Of a stretch of 64,000 bases of DNA, positions 8,681-18,250 are shown piece by piece (position 1 is the first letter of the stretch; the number at the start of each line of letters is the position of its first letter). This DNA comes from Lantana camara (taxonomy: Eukaryota; Streptophyta; Magnoliopsida; Lamiales; Verbenaceae), in contig CM074862.1 of assembly GCA_037501455.1 (NCBI GenBank), positions 78,642,501 through 78,706,500 of the forward strand, in the 5' to 3' direction. The notes below the pieces were generated by a model that did not search any database, was not told the DNA's origin, and saw only the letters and a list, made by a program, of their open reading frames with translations. A program made the translations under genes and the position numbers.

Positions 8681-11600
8681 TTAAACATAAAACCGCCGGA
8701 GGTTACATGCGTTCCAAGGGCGAGGCAAGCGCTCACCTTGAAGTGTCTCTAGGATGTAAGTGTTGTTAGCTCTGAGTTGTACGACCTTGAATGGGCCTTC
8801 CCAATTGGGGTCCAATTTGCCCACGTGCCTGGATACTTCCACTTTCTTTAAGACCAAGTCTCCCAACTGGAAAGTTCTTTCCTTCACACGCTTGTTGTAC
8901 TGTTGGGCTACAGAGGCTTTATAGTGGTGGATCTTAGCCCACGCTTTGTCTCTCCTTTCATCCAGCAAATCCAACTCCAAGCTTCTGTTGCCATCGTTGA
9001 GCTGAGGCTCGTAATAGCCGACACGAGCGGATTCATTTAATATCTCCGCTGGTATCATTGCTTCCGATCCATAAACGAGCGCGTAAGGAGTTTCTCCAGT
9101 GGCCGCTCGTGTGGTGGTGCGATAAGCCCAAAGCGCTCCTTGCAGCTCCTCAGCCCATTCACTTTTCTTGCTCTCAAGCATGGTTTTCAGATGTTGCAAG
9201 ATGATCCTATTGGTAACTTCTGCTTGCCCATTGGCTTGAGGATGTCCTACAGAGGTAAATCGCTGCTCGATCCCCAACTCAGAACACCATTCTCGTGTGT
9301 CAGCAGCTATGAACTGGGATCCGTTGTCAGAAATGAGCACCCTCGGTATACCGTACCTGCAAATGATGTTCTTCCAAATGAAGTCCCTCACAACCCTGAA
9401 AGTGATTTTTGCAACAGCTTCGGCCTCGGCCCACTTGGTGAAGTAGTCGACGGCTAAAATGACAAACTTCTTTTGTCCCGCAGCCATGGGCAAGGGGCCC
9501 ACAATGTCTATTCCCCACTGGTCAAAAGGCCAAGAGACGTCTATTGGGATCATCTGTGCTGCTGGCAATTGAGGGAGATTTGAATGAAATTGGCATTTGG
9601 GGCACTTCCTCGAAAATTCAATGGTATCTTGGAGAACTGTAGGCCAATAAAACCCACTTCTCAGAACCTTCTTTGCCAGGATACGCCCTCCGGAATGATT
9701 CTCACAGCTTCCATTGTGGATGAGTTCGAGCGTCTCCTTCGCTTGTGAGGGCCTTAGGCATCTCATTGGGGGTCCTTGAAATGATTTCTTGAATAACCTC
9801 CCCTCGGGATCCAAAGCGAAACGAGGGGCCTTACTTCGGACTTTCCTAGCTTCCACCTTGTCAGTGGGAGTGATTCCATCCCTAAGGAAAATGACGACGT
9901 CGTCAAGCCAACAGGGCTCGTTTGGATCAATCATGGCGATCACCTTGGTGGCGACCTTTTCCTTGATCAAAGGTTCCTCAGTTCTAAGGAACGTAACAGA
10001 ACGTTCGGAAGTGCCCTCTAAAGCTGAAGTAAACTTTGACAGAGCGTCCGCACGCTCGTTTTCTCCTCGCGGCACTTGAAGTAGATGAAATTCCTTGAAC
10101 TTCCCAATGATTTCTCTGGCTTTACATAGGTACTGTACCATGGTGGTTTCTCGAGCCTCATAAGTTCCTTCAATCTGGCTCGCTATTAACTGTGAATCCA
10201 CATAGGCGGTGATTCTGGAAGCTCCATTCTGAAAAGCAATATTCAATCCTTGCACGAGGGCTTCATATTCTGCTTCATTATTAGTGACTTGGAAATCCAG
10301 CTTGATTGCAAAGTCCAGCTCAATCCCATCGGGGTTTCTGAGGGCCAGTCCTACTCCTCCCCCTTGAGAGGTTGAGGAACCATCTGTGTGCAGGACCCAT
10401 AACCCCTCATTATCCGCAACGGTGGGCTCTAAACCATAACGTTCGGCCAACAAATCCGCCACAACCTGAGCCTGTATCGCGGTCCTGGGCTCGAAGCATA
10501 GGTCAAACTGGCTCAATTCGATGGCCCACTTGATTAATCTACCAGATACGTCCGGCTTGGACAACACTTGCTTCAAGGGTTGGTCGGTGAGAACCGTTAT
10601 AGAGTGCGCTTGAAAGTAAGGCCTTAGCCTTCTTGAGGCGTTAATAAGAGCGAACGCGAATTTCTCAATTTCCAAGTACTTCTTTTCGGCTCCTTGCAAC
10701 GTTTTGCTCAGATAATAGACAGGCAAATGTTTCCGCTCCCGTACAGCGACCAAAACAGCGCTTGTGGCTTCGGAAGAAACGGAAAGATACATAAATAACC
10801 TCTCGCCTTCGACAGGCTTAGTCAGCAGTGGTGCGCTCGATAAGTAAGCCTTCATATCCTGCAACACCCTTTCGCATTCTTCTGTCCAAGCAAAGTTACG
10901 AGCGTTCCTCAAAATTTTGAAGAAGGGAAGGTTCCTGTCCGCCGAGCGCGAGATAAACCTGTTCAACGAAATGATTTTGCCTACTAAGACTTGCACTTCC
11001 CGCAGATTTCGAGGGGAAGGGATCTCCAAAATAGCCTTGATCTTCTCCGGATTGGCCTCAATTCCCCTCTGACTGACCATGTACCCTAGGAACTTTCCCC
11101 CTTGTACTCCAAAGGTGCACTTTGAAGGGTTTAACTTCATCCCATACTGACGCAAGATTGAAAAAGTGCGCTTGAGATCTTCCAAGTGGGAATCCTGGCG
11201 CTCACTTTTGACAATCATATCATCCACGTAAACCTCCATGGACTTACCAATTTCCTTTTCAAACATCTTGTTAACGAGCCGCTGATACGTAGCTCCGGCG
11301 TTCTTCAGTCCGAAAGGCATGACTAAGAAGCAATATACCCCCAGATGGACAACAAACGAGGTTTTGGGGCGATCTTCCGGGGCCATAAAGATCTGATAGT
11401 ATCCCTGGAAAGCGTCCATCATGCTCATGAGCTCGCAGCCAGCGGTCGAATCCACCAATTGATCAATCCGGGGCAGCGGGTAAGGATCTTTAGGGCAGGC
11501 TTTGTTGAGATCGGTGAAATCGTTGCACATGCGCCACTTATTCGCGCTCTTGGGCACCAAGACGACGTTGCACAGCCACTCCGGATACAAGATGGGCTCG

Positions 11601-12118
11601 ATATATTGAGCCTCCAGGAGTTTATTAACTTCCTCTTCAATGACCTTTTTCCGAAAGCCATGCACATCCCGCTTTTTCTGCTTGATGGGTTTGAAAGAGG
11701 GATCCACATTAAGCCTGTGGACAATGACGCTCGGGTCAATCCCTGTGAGATCAGAGGCTTTCCACGCAAATACATCCTTGTTTTCCCTTAGAAAATCAAT
11801 CATCATGATCTGAGAAGGCCCTGAGAGGTTTGAACCTATCTGTGTAGTCTTATCCTTGTTTCCGGGTTCCAGCTCAATGGTAAGGAACTTTTCTGAGGGT
11901 TCGATCCTTACCTCAGGGCGAGGAAGTTCGAGCGCCCTCTTCTTTCCTGTCAAACGGTCGGCGGGTGCTGGTTCACCCTCTCCCTGCTCGTCTCCTTCTG
12001 AGGATGATCCCCCAACTGTTCCTGGCGGTACACTTTCGAGGGGATTCTCCTCGTCGCTTCCCCTCTTCTTTTGTTCTTCTTCTTGTTCAATTTCGCCCTC
12101 TTCCGTGCTGGGCTGTCC
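8681..12118 (-). CDS. pol: Pol polyprotein: RT, RNaseH, archaeal-type RNaseH, integrase
   Basis: The frame is open from just after a TGA at 12119-12121 down to the stop at 8681, about 1,145 codons. There is no ATG early in it, so it is probably made by frameshifting from protease; the overlap with the protease frame is 169 bases. Domains in order: reverse transcriptase with LVPKSANKWRMC, MPFGLKNAGATYQ and the catalytic YVDDM; the gypsy RNaseH; a second RNaseH starting at LHTDGSSTSQGGGVG with NNEAEYEAL and YVDSQL, typical of Tat; integrase with an H-H-C-C finger (CPKCQFH), WGIDIVGP, SDNGSQF and the E of GQAEVTNR. No chromodomain follows. The frame is intact across all domains. Confidence 0.93.
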   Translation of the reverse strand, partial: GQPSTEEGEIEQEEEQKKRGSDEENPLESVPPGTVGGSSSEGDEQGEGEPAPADRLTGKKRALELPRPEVRIEPSEKFLTIELEPGNKDKTTQIGSNLSGPSQIMMIDFLRENKDVFAWKASDLTGIDPSVIVHRLNVDPSFKPIKQKKRDVHGFRKKVIEEEVNKLLEAQYIEPILYPEWLCNVVLVPKSANKWRMCNDFTDLNKACPKDPYPLPRIDQLVDSTAGCELMSMMDAFQGYYQIFMAPEDRPKTSFVVHLGVYCFLVMPFGLKNAGATYQRLVNKMFEKEIGKSMEVYVDDMIVKSERQDSHLEDLKRTFSILRQYGMKLNPSKCTFGVQGGKFLGYMVSQRGIEANPEKIKAILEIPSPRNLREVQVLVGKIISLNRFISRSADRNLPFFKILRNARNFAWTEECERVLQDMKAYLSSAPLLTKPVEGERLFMYLSVSSEATSAVLVAVRERKHLPVYYLSKTLQGAEKKYLEIEKFAFALINASRRLRPYFQAHSITVLTDQPLKQVLSKPDVSGRLIKWAIELSQFDLCFEPRTAIQAQVVADLLAERYGLEPTVADNEGLWVLHTDGSSTSQGGGVGLALRNPDGIELDFAIKLDFQVTNNEAEYEALVQGLNIAFQNGASRITAYVDSQLIASQIEGTYEARETTMVQYLCKAREIIGKFKEFHLLQVPRGENERADALSKFTSALEGTSERSVTFLRTEEPLIKEKVATKVIAMIDPNEPCWLDDVVIFLRDGITPTDKVEARKVRSKAPRFALDPEGRLFKKSFQGPPMRCLRPSQAKETLELIHNGSCENHSGGRILAKKVLRSGFYWPTVLQDTIEFSRKCPKCQFHSNLPQLPAAQMIPIDVSWPFDQWGIDIVGPLPMAAGQKKFVILAVDYFTKWAEAEAVAKITFRVVRDFIWKNIICRYGIPRVLISDNGSQFIAADTREWCSELGIEQRFTSVGHPQANGQAEVTNRIILQHLKTMLESKKSEWAEELQGALWAYRTTTRAATGETPYALVYGSEAMIPAEILNESARVGYYEPQLNDGNRSLELDLLDERRDKAWAKIHHYKASVAQQYNKRVKERTFQLGDLVLKKVEVSRHVGKLDPNWEGPFKVVQLRANNTYILETLQGERLPRPWNACNLRRFYV

Positions 12119-12822
12119 TCATCTAGGTTGGGGAAGTCCACTGATTTTTTGGTGGAACCCATTTGGAAGGTTTTCTCCGCTTTTGGCTTTCTGAGGGACA
12201 GCATGTAACATTCCCAAGCCTCTCGCACATTGCACAGTACTTCTCCCACGCCCTCGGAAGTAGGGAATTTAATCTTCTGGTGGTAGGTGGAGATGATGGC
12301 TTTGAAATCCACGAGGGCAGGGCGCCCAATTATGATGTTATATGGAATGTCAATCTCCACCACTGCGTACGTTACCAAGAGTGTTTTGCGCTGAGGGGCT
12401 CGGCCGAACGAAGTAGCTAGGCGTATTTGCCCTCGTGGGACAACTTCCGAGCCTCCAAAGCCAATAAGGGCCGTTTTGAGAGGCTCGAGCGGAAGATCAA
12501 CCTTCATCTTTAAGAATGTAGAATAAGGCAAAACATTAACGGAGCTTCCACTATCCACCAATACCCTTTTTACAAGATGATTATGAACATCTAAACTAAC
12601 CACCATGGGGCAATCTGAGGTTATACCCTCCCCATGGGGCGTTACAATATGTTCTAAGTCCCTATCATCAAAGCCTATTACATCATTTTCTCGTGACCTT
12701 TGAGCGCTTGATCTCTGGATGGCATAGATGGGTTTGGGCAGTGCGGGGCGTTGGTTGTAGCTCCGGACGAACCTCCGTCGGGAGGCGTTTGAATCCCCCC
12801 CGGATGAGCCTCCTGCAATCAT
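11950..12822 (-). CDS. Aspartic protease frame of the Tat element
   Basis: A 290-codon frame in the -1 phase relative to gag. The first ATG is at 12822, just 2 bases past the gag stop, but the frame is also open upstream within gag, so entry could be by re-initiation or by -1 frameshift. The active-site LVDSGSSVNVLP (DSG type) is near residue 90 and a flap-like IIIGRPAL near residue 165. The last 55 residues are Lys/Arg-rich and overlap the pol frame, whose reading there is acidic (many Glu), so the basic tail may be out of frame. It would cut Gag and Pol during particle maturation. Confidence 0.85.
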   Translation of the reverse strand: MIAGGSSGGDSNASRRRFVRSYNQRPALPKPIYAIQRSSAQRSRENDVIGFDDRDLEHIVTPHGEGITSDCPMVVSLDVHNHLVKRVLVDSGSSVNVLPYSTFLKMKVDLPLEPLKTALIGFGGSEVVPRGQIRLATSFGRAPQRKTLLVTYAVVEIDIPYNIIIGRPALVDFKAIISTYHQKIKFPTSEGVGEVLCNVREAWECYMLSLRKPKAEKTFQMGSTKKSVDFPNLDEDSPARKRAKLNKKKNKRRGEATRRIPSKVYRQEQLGDHPQKETSRERVNQHPPTV

Positions 12823-12824
12823 AT

Positions 12825-14876
12825 TTATGACTGCGAAGGGCTCGTTTTCTTGCTCAGGGGCCTTTCCTTTATTGCCTCGGCGGCTGCTGCTTTCAGGGGG
12901 TCCCCTACCCCTTGGGCTCTTTGAACGGGACGGACTCCTCCTTCTCCTCCCGGAGCGCTCGTTGCATTGTTCATCGTAGCGCTGAGCACCCGGACAAACT
13001 CCTTCAGGTGGCCCCCTGCGACGAGCCTCTGAATTTCAGCTTCTAACTGTCGGCACTCATCTGTGTCGTGCCCCCTCTGCTTGTGGAATGCGCAGTATTT
13101 GTTGGAGCGCCTGAGCGAGTCGGTTTCTCTCATTTTGATAGGTCTCTTAAAGAGCTTTTTATCTGAGAGGTTGTAGACTTCTGAATTTGGCCTGGTGAGC
13201 GGAATTCGCTCGAATCGATGAGGGGGTGGTGGCGACCTCCTGCGCTCTTGATGGCGCTCCTTCTTGACGGCCACGTCCCGTCCCCGCTCGTGATGAGGTC
13301 GCTCGTTCCTGGCCGGGCTGTGATGCCGGGGACCATTCGTCCCATACATGTCTTCGAGCGCGAAGAACGGCTCGGCTATTTCTCTTAAGGCCATGAGGGT
13401 CCCTGGCCTCCTTTCCACAATGGCATCAGCGAATTTTTTGCTCACATATTGCTTGTGATCCACAGCCTGAAAAAGCACTGGGATCAAGAAATCCATTGAA
13501 GGCCTTTCCACCTGTAGGATCTCCTTGTTGAAGCGGGCGAAGAACGAGCGCAGAGATTCGCTTTTGCCTTGCACCACGTTGTACAGGGCAGTGGGTGCGG
13601 TGACTGGCGCTTTCAAAGAATTGAAGTGGTTGAGGAAAGCATTAGCCAGTTCTTCATATGAGTGGATCGAGCGCGGCGGCAGTCGCTTGTACCACTCTTG
13701 AGCCATTCCTACCAAGGAAGTGACAAACACTTTTGCCCAGTAATTGCTGGAATGCTCATAGAGGTGCATAAGATGCACAAAGTGATCCAAGTGTTCAGCT
13801 GGATCAGTTGTCCCGTCGTAACGGTTGATGGAAGTGGGGACTTTGGCCATGCCTGCTTGGGCCATCAAAACTTCTTCTACGAGGGGTGAACCCCTCGCCA
13901 AAGGGTGATATTCATACGTGCCGAAGTTTTCCTCCGGCTCCTTGCGGCGGGGGACCTTTGGTAGTGGGTCCTTGGTGTGGGTGCTTCTGGCGTCAACCCG
14001 TTCATCCCGACTAGGGGAGATCTGAGTTGAACGCCCTCGTGAGAGCTGTCCCACAATATCCTTGAGACCCTGCAGCTGGTCTTGCACAGCCGCGAGGATG
14101 TCAGGATTTACGTCTACTTGCTTGTCTCCGTGCCTGGGGACTCGTGAGCCCCTTCTGGAGACATGAGAGTCCCCTTCATTATCATTTACCCGTTCTGTGG
14201 GCTCTTTGTTCCTGCCTACGGAGGGACGCTCGTTGCCCTCCTGCTGGGGCACTTCTCTGGCTGGTGGTGGTGGTGGTTGTGGCCTCAGGACAGCCTGGGC
14301 TTCTCTGAGGGGAAAGTTCTGTTGTCCGCCCAAAGGGGCTGCGATTTGAGTGGCCTGCCCAGAGGGAAAGTACATGGAATGGAACCTTTCCCATGCCCCC
14401 TGAGCCGCCTGAACCTCACACTGGGCATAGAGAGCCCTCAACTGTTGGGTGGTCAGTGGAGGTAACTCCACTCCTTCGATCTCCCTGGGGACCACCACCG
14501 GGAGCTGGATCTGGCCTGCATGATACGGCTGGACCGGCGGCATCATAACAGACGGAGTGAGGGTGTATCCCGGTGGGGGCATCATGTATCCCTGAATTCC
14601 GGGAATCACCTGGGGATGGACCCAGGGGTTCTAAGCATGTGGCGGAGGAGCAGAGAGAGAGACTCTTCCGGCGGCAGCAGGAGTCGGCAGTGCCGGCGGC
14701 GCAGGTGGAGGTACGGAAGACTCTGCTTGCGGAGTCACTCCTGCTGCGGGAGGTGCTCCACCAGCGGCGGCGGATGGAGGCGGGGCTCCACCAGTAGCGG
14801 TGGAGGGAATAATGATATTTGCATCTTGGGAGGCGTTATCTCCTCCTCCCACAGCTCCAGATCTCATAGCAACCAT
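12825..14876 (-). CDS. gag: Gag, interrupted by one in-frame TAG
   Basis: The frame starts at ATG 14876 (MVAMRSGA...), with a Pro/Ala-rich N-terminus, and is broken by TAG at 14633-14631. The same frame continues from there to the stop at 12827-12825. The first ATG after the TAG (14609) gives 594 codons. The core retrotransposon-gag fold is recognisable (WAKVFVTSLVGMAQEWYKRL, YEELANAFLNHF, LRSFFARFNKE). A C..H....H....C zinc knuckle follows (CAFHKQRGHDTDEC), a form common in Tat Gags. The codon context CAT GCT TAG suggests an original CAG. Gag forms the virus-like particle and binds the RNA. Re-initiation could still give a shortened Gag. Confidence 0.85.
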
Positions 14877-14948
14877 GACTGTTGAAGGTAAGGGTGTGCT
14901 TGCTTTTCTACCAACAAAAAGAAAGGAAGAAGGCGGAGGACTGGTTTC

Positions 14949-14967
14949 CCACAGACGGCGCCAAAAA
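14949..14967 (-). other. primer-binding site of the Tat element
   Basis: The minus strand reads TTTTGGCGCCGTCTGTGGG immediately after the 5' LTR. TGGCGCCGTCTGTGGGAA is the primer-binding site type common in plant Tat elements. It fixes the LTR at 14968-15769 as the 5' LTR. I do not assign the primer tRNA. Confidence 0.8.
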
Positions 14968-15769
14968 TGATGGGGTTCAGAAATGGGTTGATCCGAATCC
15001 GATCACTTTACGATTTGTATTTGTGGAGGAAACCACCGGAGCTTCGCCGGAAATGAGAAAGGGGTTCTACCTGTTGGGACAAGCACAAGAAAAGTCAGAA
15101 GGCCAAGCTGGGGGAACTGGGGGTGATACCCAGTTTGGCTCTCCGACGCTCAAGTCAGTTCAAGGTATGAAGAAATGTAAGTTCAGTCACAGTTGCAGTG
15201 ATGAAGAATGCTTACCAGTGTAGAAGATGACTTTGGCTATTTATAGTTGAGGGTCAAGGGCCCTTTGGTCATTTGCCTCAAGTGGTCCTGGCCGAATGTT
15301 GCCCTAACACGTGGCGCTGTGAGAGAGAAACCTAGGAGGAATCTTCTGCAAAAGCGGCCAAAAGTTAGTGCTGGCAACAGTGGCAGGTGCGCGGGCATGT
15401 ACGTTGTGTCAGAGAGCCATTTGGGTGGTTGGTGACGAGGGCTTAAGAGCACGCTCGTGACAACCTGGAGTACTGGAAGCCAAGATATCCGCTGAGGGGA
15501 ATGAAGGCTTCAGTTCAAGTGACGAGCCAAAGGGGAGGCCACTCTGAGGGAGTGTGACGCTCGAAGAGGGCTCCCTTGGCACGTGGGCGTACCAATCGTG
15601 TAGGACGCTCGTGGGAGTGACAGCGCTCGTTGGGCTTAACTCCTGAAGAAGGAAGGCGCTCGTTGGGGTTAGCGCTCGTGTATTGAAGGTGAAGCCTTGG
15701 GGAGACAGGTGTCGTCATCTCGGCGATGCCACGTGTCTTACGTGGGGCGATCGTATTTTGACCCCATCA
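14968..15769 (-). repeat. Tat element 5' LTR
   Basis: This 802-bp LTR ends TGATGGGGT and ACCCCATCA, with the target duplication CGGTA next to it. It drives the genomic RNA on the minus strand: ABRE (15307-15315), then TATA (15238-15246), with transcription expected to start near 15210. It contains six of the CGCTCG hexamers that are dispersed over the element. Confidence 0.95.
15238..15315 (-). promoter_or_regulatory. LTR promoter: ABRE plus TATA
   Basis: On the minus strand GCCACGTGT at 15307-15315 is followed after 60 bases by TATAAATAG at 15238-15246. This copy would drive the element's RNA. The arrangement is the same in the 3' LTR and in the second Tat element. Confidence 0.6.
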
Positions 15770-16075
15770 CGGTATATATACTGTATGTATACTGTACTTA
15801 TACTGTATGTATACGTGTATTTATATAGTATGTATACAGTATTTATACTGTATGTATACGGTATTTATACGGGGATACCTACCGTATTTATACAGTATTT
15901 ATACAAGGTACATACAGTATTTATACAAGAATACATGCGGTATTTATACTAGAATACATACGGTATTTATACAAAAGTACATACGTATTTATTAGGGAAA
16001 TACACATAGTATTTATACGAAAGTATACACGTATTTATACGTATTGGAATCAAATACGTATACGTATATTATACA
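15770..16075. repeat. Degenerate minisatellite of GTATTTATAC units in LTR
   Basis: Units such as CGGTATTTATAC and CATACAGTATTTATACAA repeat with a period of roughly 20-26 bases. The solo LTR has the same type of array in its own sense orientation at about 56995-57350. The Tat element inserted exactly at a CGGTA in this array. Confidence 0.7.
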
Positions 16076-17381
16076 TGTATACCATAACATATATCAATTG
16101 GTCAAGTATAATTATATGTAACAATTAATTAAACATGTAACATTTAAAACTATAGGTTATACCTTAATTATGTAACATTAAATAACATGTAACATTTAAT
16201 TAAATCATGAAATAAATTAAATTACTTAAGTATGATCATAAAATAATTAAAATGTAACATATAACATGCTAGCATAATTGTCACATAATTAATTTGTCAC
16301 AAAATTAAATTATGTAACACATTTCATAATAAACTATACTATAAGAAATATAATTCATAATTCATGAATAATTAAAGCATAAATTAAATCACATAATTCA
16401 TGCACAAAATAAAACATAAATTAAATCCTAAACCTAGCATAATTAATAAATAAATTAAAATATAAAATAAAACACAAATTAAAACATAAATTAAACTAAT
16501 TAAAACATAAAAAAAATAAGAAAACTAACCTTAAAGGGGGGAGGAGTTCGGCCACTAGGGGTAGAGGAAGAGAATGGAGTGAGCACAAAATGAGACCCCA
16601 ACACACTTATTTATAGTTGTTGGGAAGGACCAAAGTGCAAATAATATTTATTTTGGGGACTTAAGGTGGGGTACTTTATGAAATTTTCAAAAATAGGTTT
16701 CCTTCTTTACATAATTGTCACAGCAGGGGTATTCTGGTAATTTCACCTTTCTCCTGCGTATTTTTTAAGTTGGAAAAGTGTCCAAGAGCTAGGAAATAAA
16801 ATTAGCTTCGAAACGGTTACTCACGGGTCGAAATCGGACGTACGGTTTAAAAGTTATAAGCTTCGGAAGATTTGATTTTCTTGAATTTCGAAAATTAATT
16901 AAATTATGAAATAAATACTAAGATAAGATTTGAAGATCCGAAAGGCTTTCCAAAAATGTAGAAAAATTCGAGGAACGTTATGGTGATGATCTCAAGGGCT
17001 AAATCATTCTAACGAAGGAAATATTTCTTACCGACGGGAATTCTTATTTGAAAATAAATTCTTAAATTGCTCTGGACACATAAACGAAACCTCAAAGCAT
17101 TGAAAAGAGAGTTGAAAATTTCCAAGAAAGTAGGTATAGGTTCTTTGAGGTCTCTTGAATAAAACGGTATAGTGCTGGTTCGGAAATAAGTAGTGCTTAT
17201 AGGGTTTAAAGGTAGTTCCCCCCCCCCCCCCCCCTTTGATCACCTAATATCACATATGAGCACTCAATTCATGTAGGGATGCATGATATGATTTATTTAA
17301 AATACGGATCAAGTTCTATAAACGCCCTTACGTCGCCCTTAGTTTACCTTTATTGATCCGGTCCCGAACCGGGTTGTCACA
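15770..17381 (-). repeat. Del/Tekay-like 5' LTR, 5' portion
   Basis: This continues the LTR interrupted by the Tat element and ends at 17381. On the minus strand it begins TGTGACAACCCGGTTCGG. That start, and the following block with GGCGTTTATAGAACTTGATCC, resemble the start of the solo LTR at 55643 (GAGCGTTTATAGACCTTGATCC), so both are one broad family. No coding region is seen. A poly-C run lies at 17219-17234. The flank after 17381 is ACCAT; the matching duplication would lie left of the window. Confidence 0.75.
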
Positions 17382-18196
17382 ACCATAGTGCTTTCCATTT
17401 GATTATATTATACTTCTCGTGCTTGGGATGGCTTATCATTAAGTTAGTACAATGTCGAACTACTAATTGATTTGATTGACTTGCCCGGTGGTGGTAGTAT
17501 GTCATTTGACTATGTTCAAAGTATTGCTGCACATACTATGTATGGATCACCTTAATAGAAATGCATACAACTTACAGTCTTACACTATCTTTATTTTTAA
17601 ACTAATGTAATTTGGTGAATTCAATTTAGGTTCGAAAATTTCCATATGGGGTCCATATGTGGGGGTATTTTATTGGTGTTGGATGCTCATTGATCAAGAG
17701 TAAAGGCATTGTTCTAGGTCTTTTTCAGTCTAAATACTGATTTAATGTGAAAAACATTTGAAGGTGGTGGCGCGCATCCAATGAATTTGTGACATAATTA
17801 TTGTCATAACATTTCAATTGATGTCAAAAATAGATAAGCATTTTATCATTCACTTTGAACACTAATTTGCCCTCACATATGTCACTTGAAAGTATCGTTA
17901 AGGTATGCACGATGGACAGTTGAAATTAACTGAGAGTAGATTGTTGAATCTTTAGGTCATAGAATATTTTAATTTTGATAATGGTATGGTGCATTTTTGT
18001 TGGGAAATTTTCAAGTGATGAATATCTCATGTATAATTTCAAGAATATTTAATGATCAATATTATAACCCCAATTAAAAATTCATACTATTACAAAAGTA
18101 ATTTTCACATAAATATTATTCATCTCAATCACAATATTGGAACAAACATAAAGCCAACAAAAATGCGTAAAAATAACAAATAAACCAAAACAAATA
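17382..18196. other. AT-rich intergenic sequence, no feature recognised
   Basis: This lies between the LTR end and the annexin 3' end. It is AT-rich with short degenerate frames on both strands. I see no domain, terminal repeat or primer-binding site. Confidence 0.5.
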
Positions 18197-18202
18197 TTTA
18201 TT
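18197..18202 (-). terminator. poly(A) signal of ANN4-like gene
   Basis: The minus strand has AATAAA about 50 bases past the stop codon at 18251. It is the first good signal downstream. Confidence 0.5.
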
Positions 18203-18250
18203 AAAGATCGAAGGTTTGATTTGAAAAAAAAAAATGGCGAATATCTCAAC

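Larger units (their letters stand above)
3080..15769 (-). mobile_element. Complete Tat-lineage Ty3/gypsy LTR retrotransposon with antisense gene
   Basis: A 12,690-bp element is flanked by the 5-bp target duplication CGGTA (3075-3079 and 15770-15774). Both LTRs are 802 bp. Order on the minus strand: 5' LTR, primer-binding site, gag, protease, pol with RT, RNaseH, a second archaeal-type RNaseH and integrase, then two tandem-repeat arrays, a gene on the opposite strand, the polypurine tract and the 3' LTR. The double RNaseH and the antisense gene downstream of pol are hallmarks of the Tat clade (Retand, Grande and Ogre relatives). I noticed about six differences between the LTRs, so the insertion is young. 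Three staggered frames and two internal TAG codons suggest this copy is not fully functional. Confidence 0.93.

Noticed and set aside
11345..11791. Plus-strand open frame of 148 codons inside pol
   Set aside because: It is the shadow of the RT coding region on the opposite strand, with no domain or promoter of its own.
14520..14885. Plus-strand Arg/Ser-rich frame opposite gag
   Set aside because: It is the complement of the Pro/Ala-rich gag N-terminus. Composition explains it.
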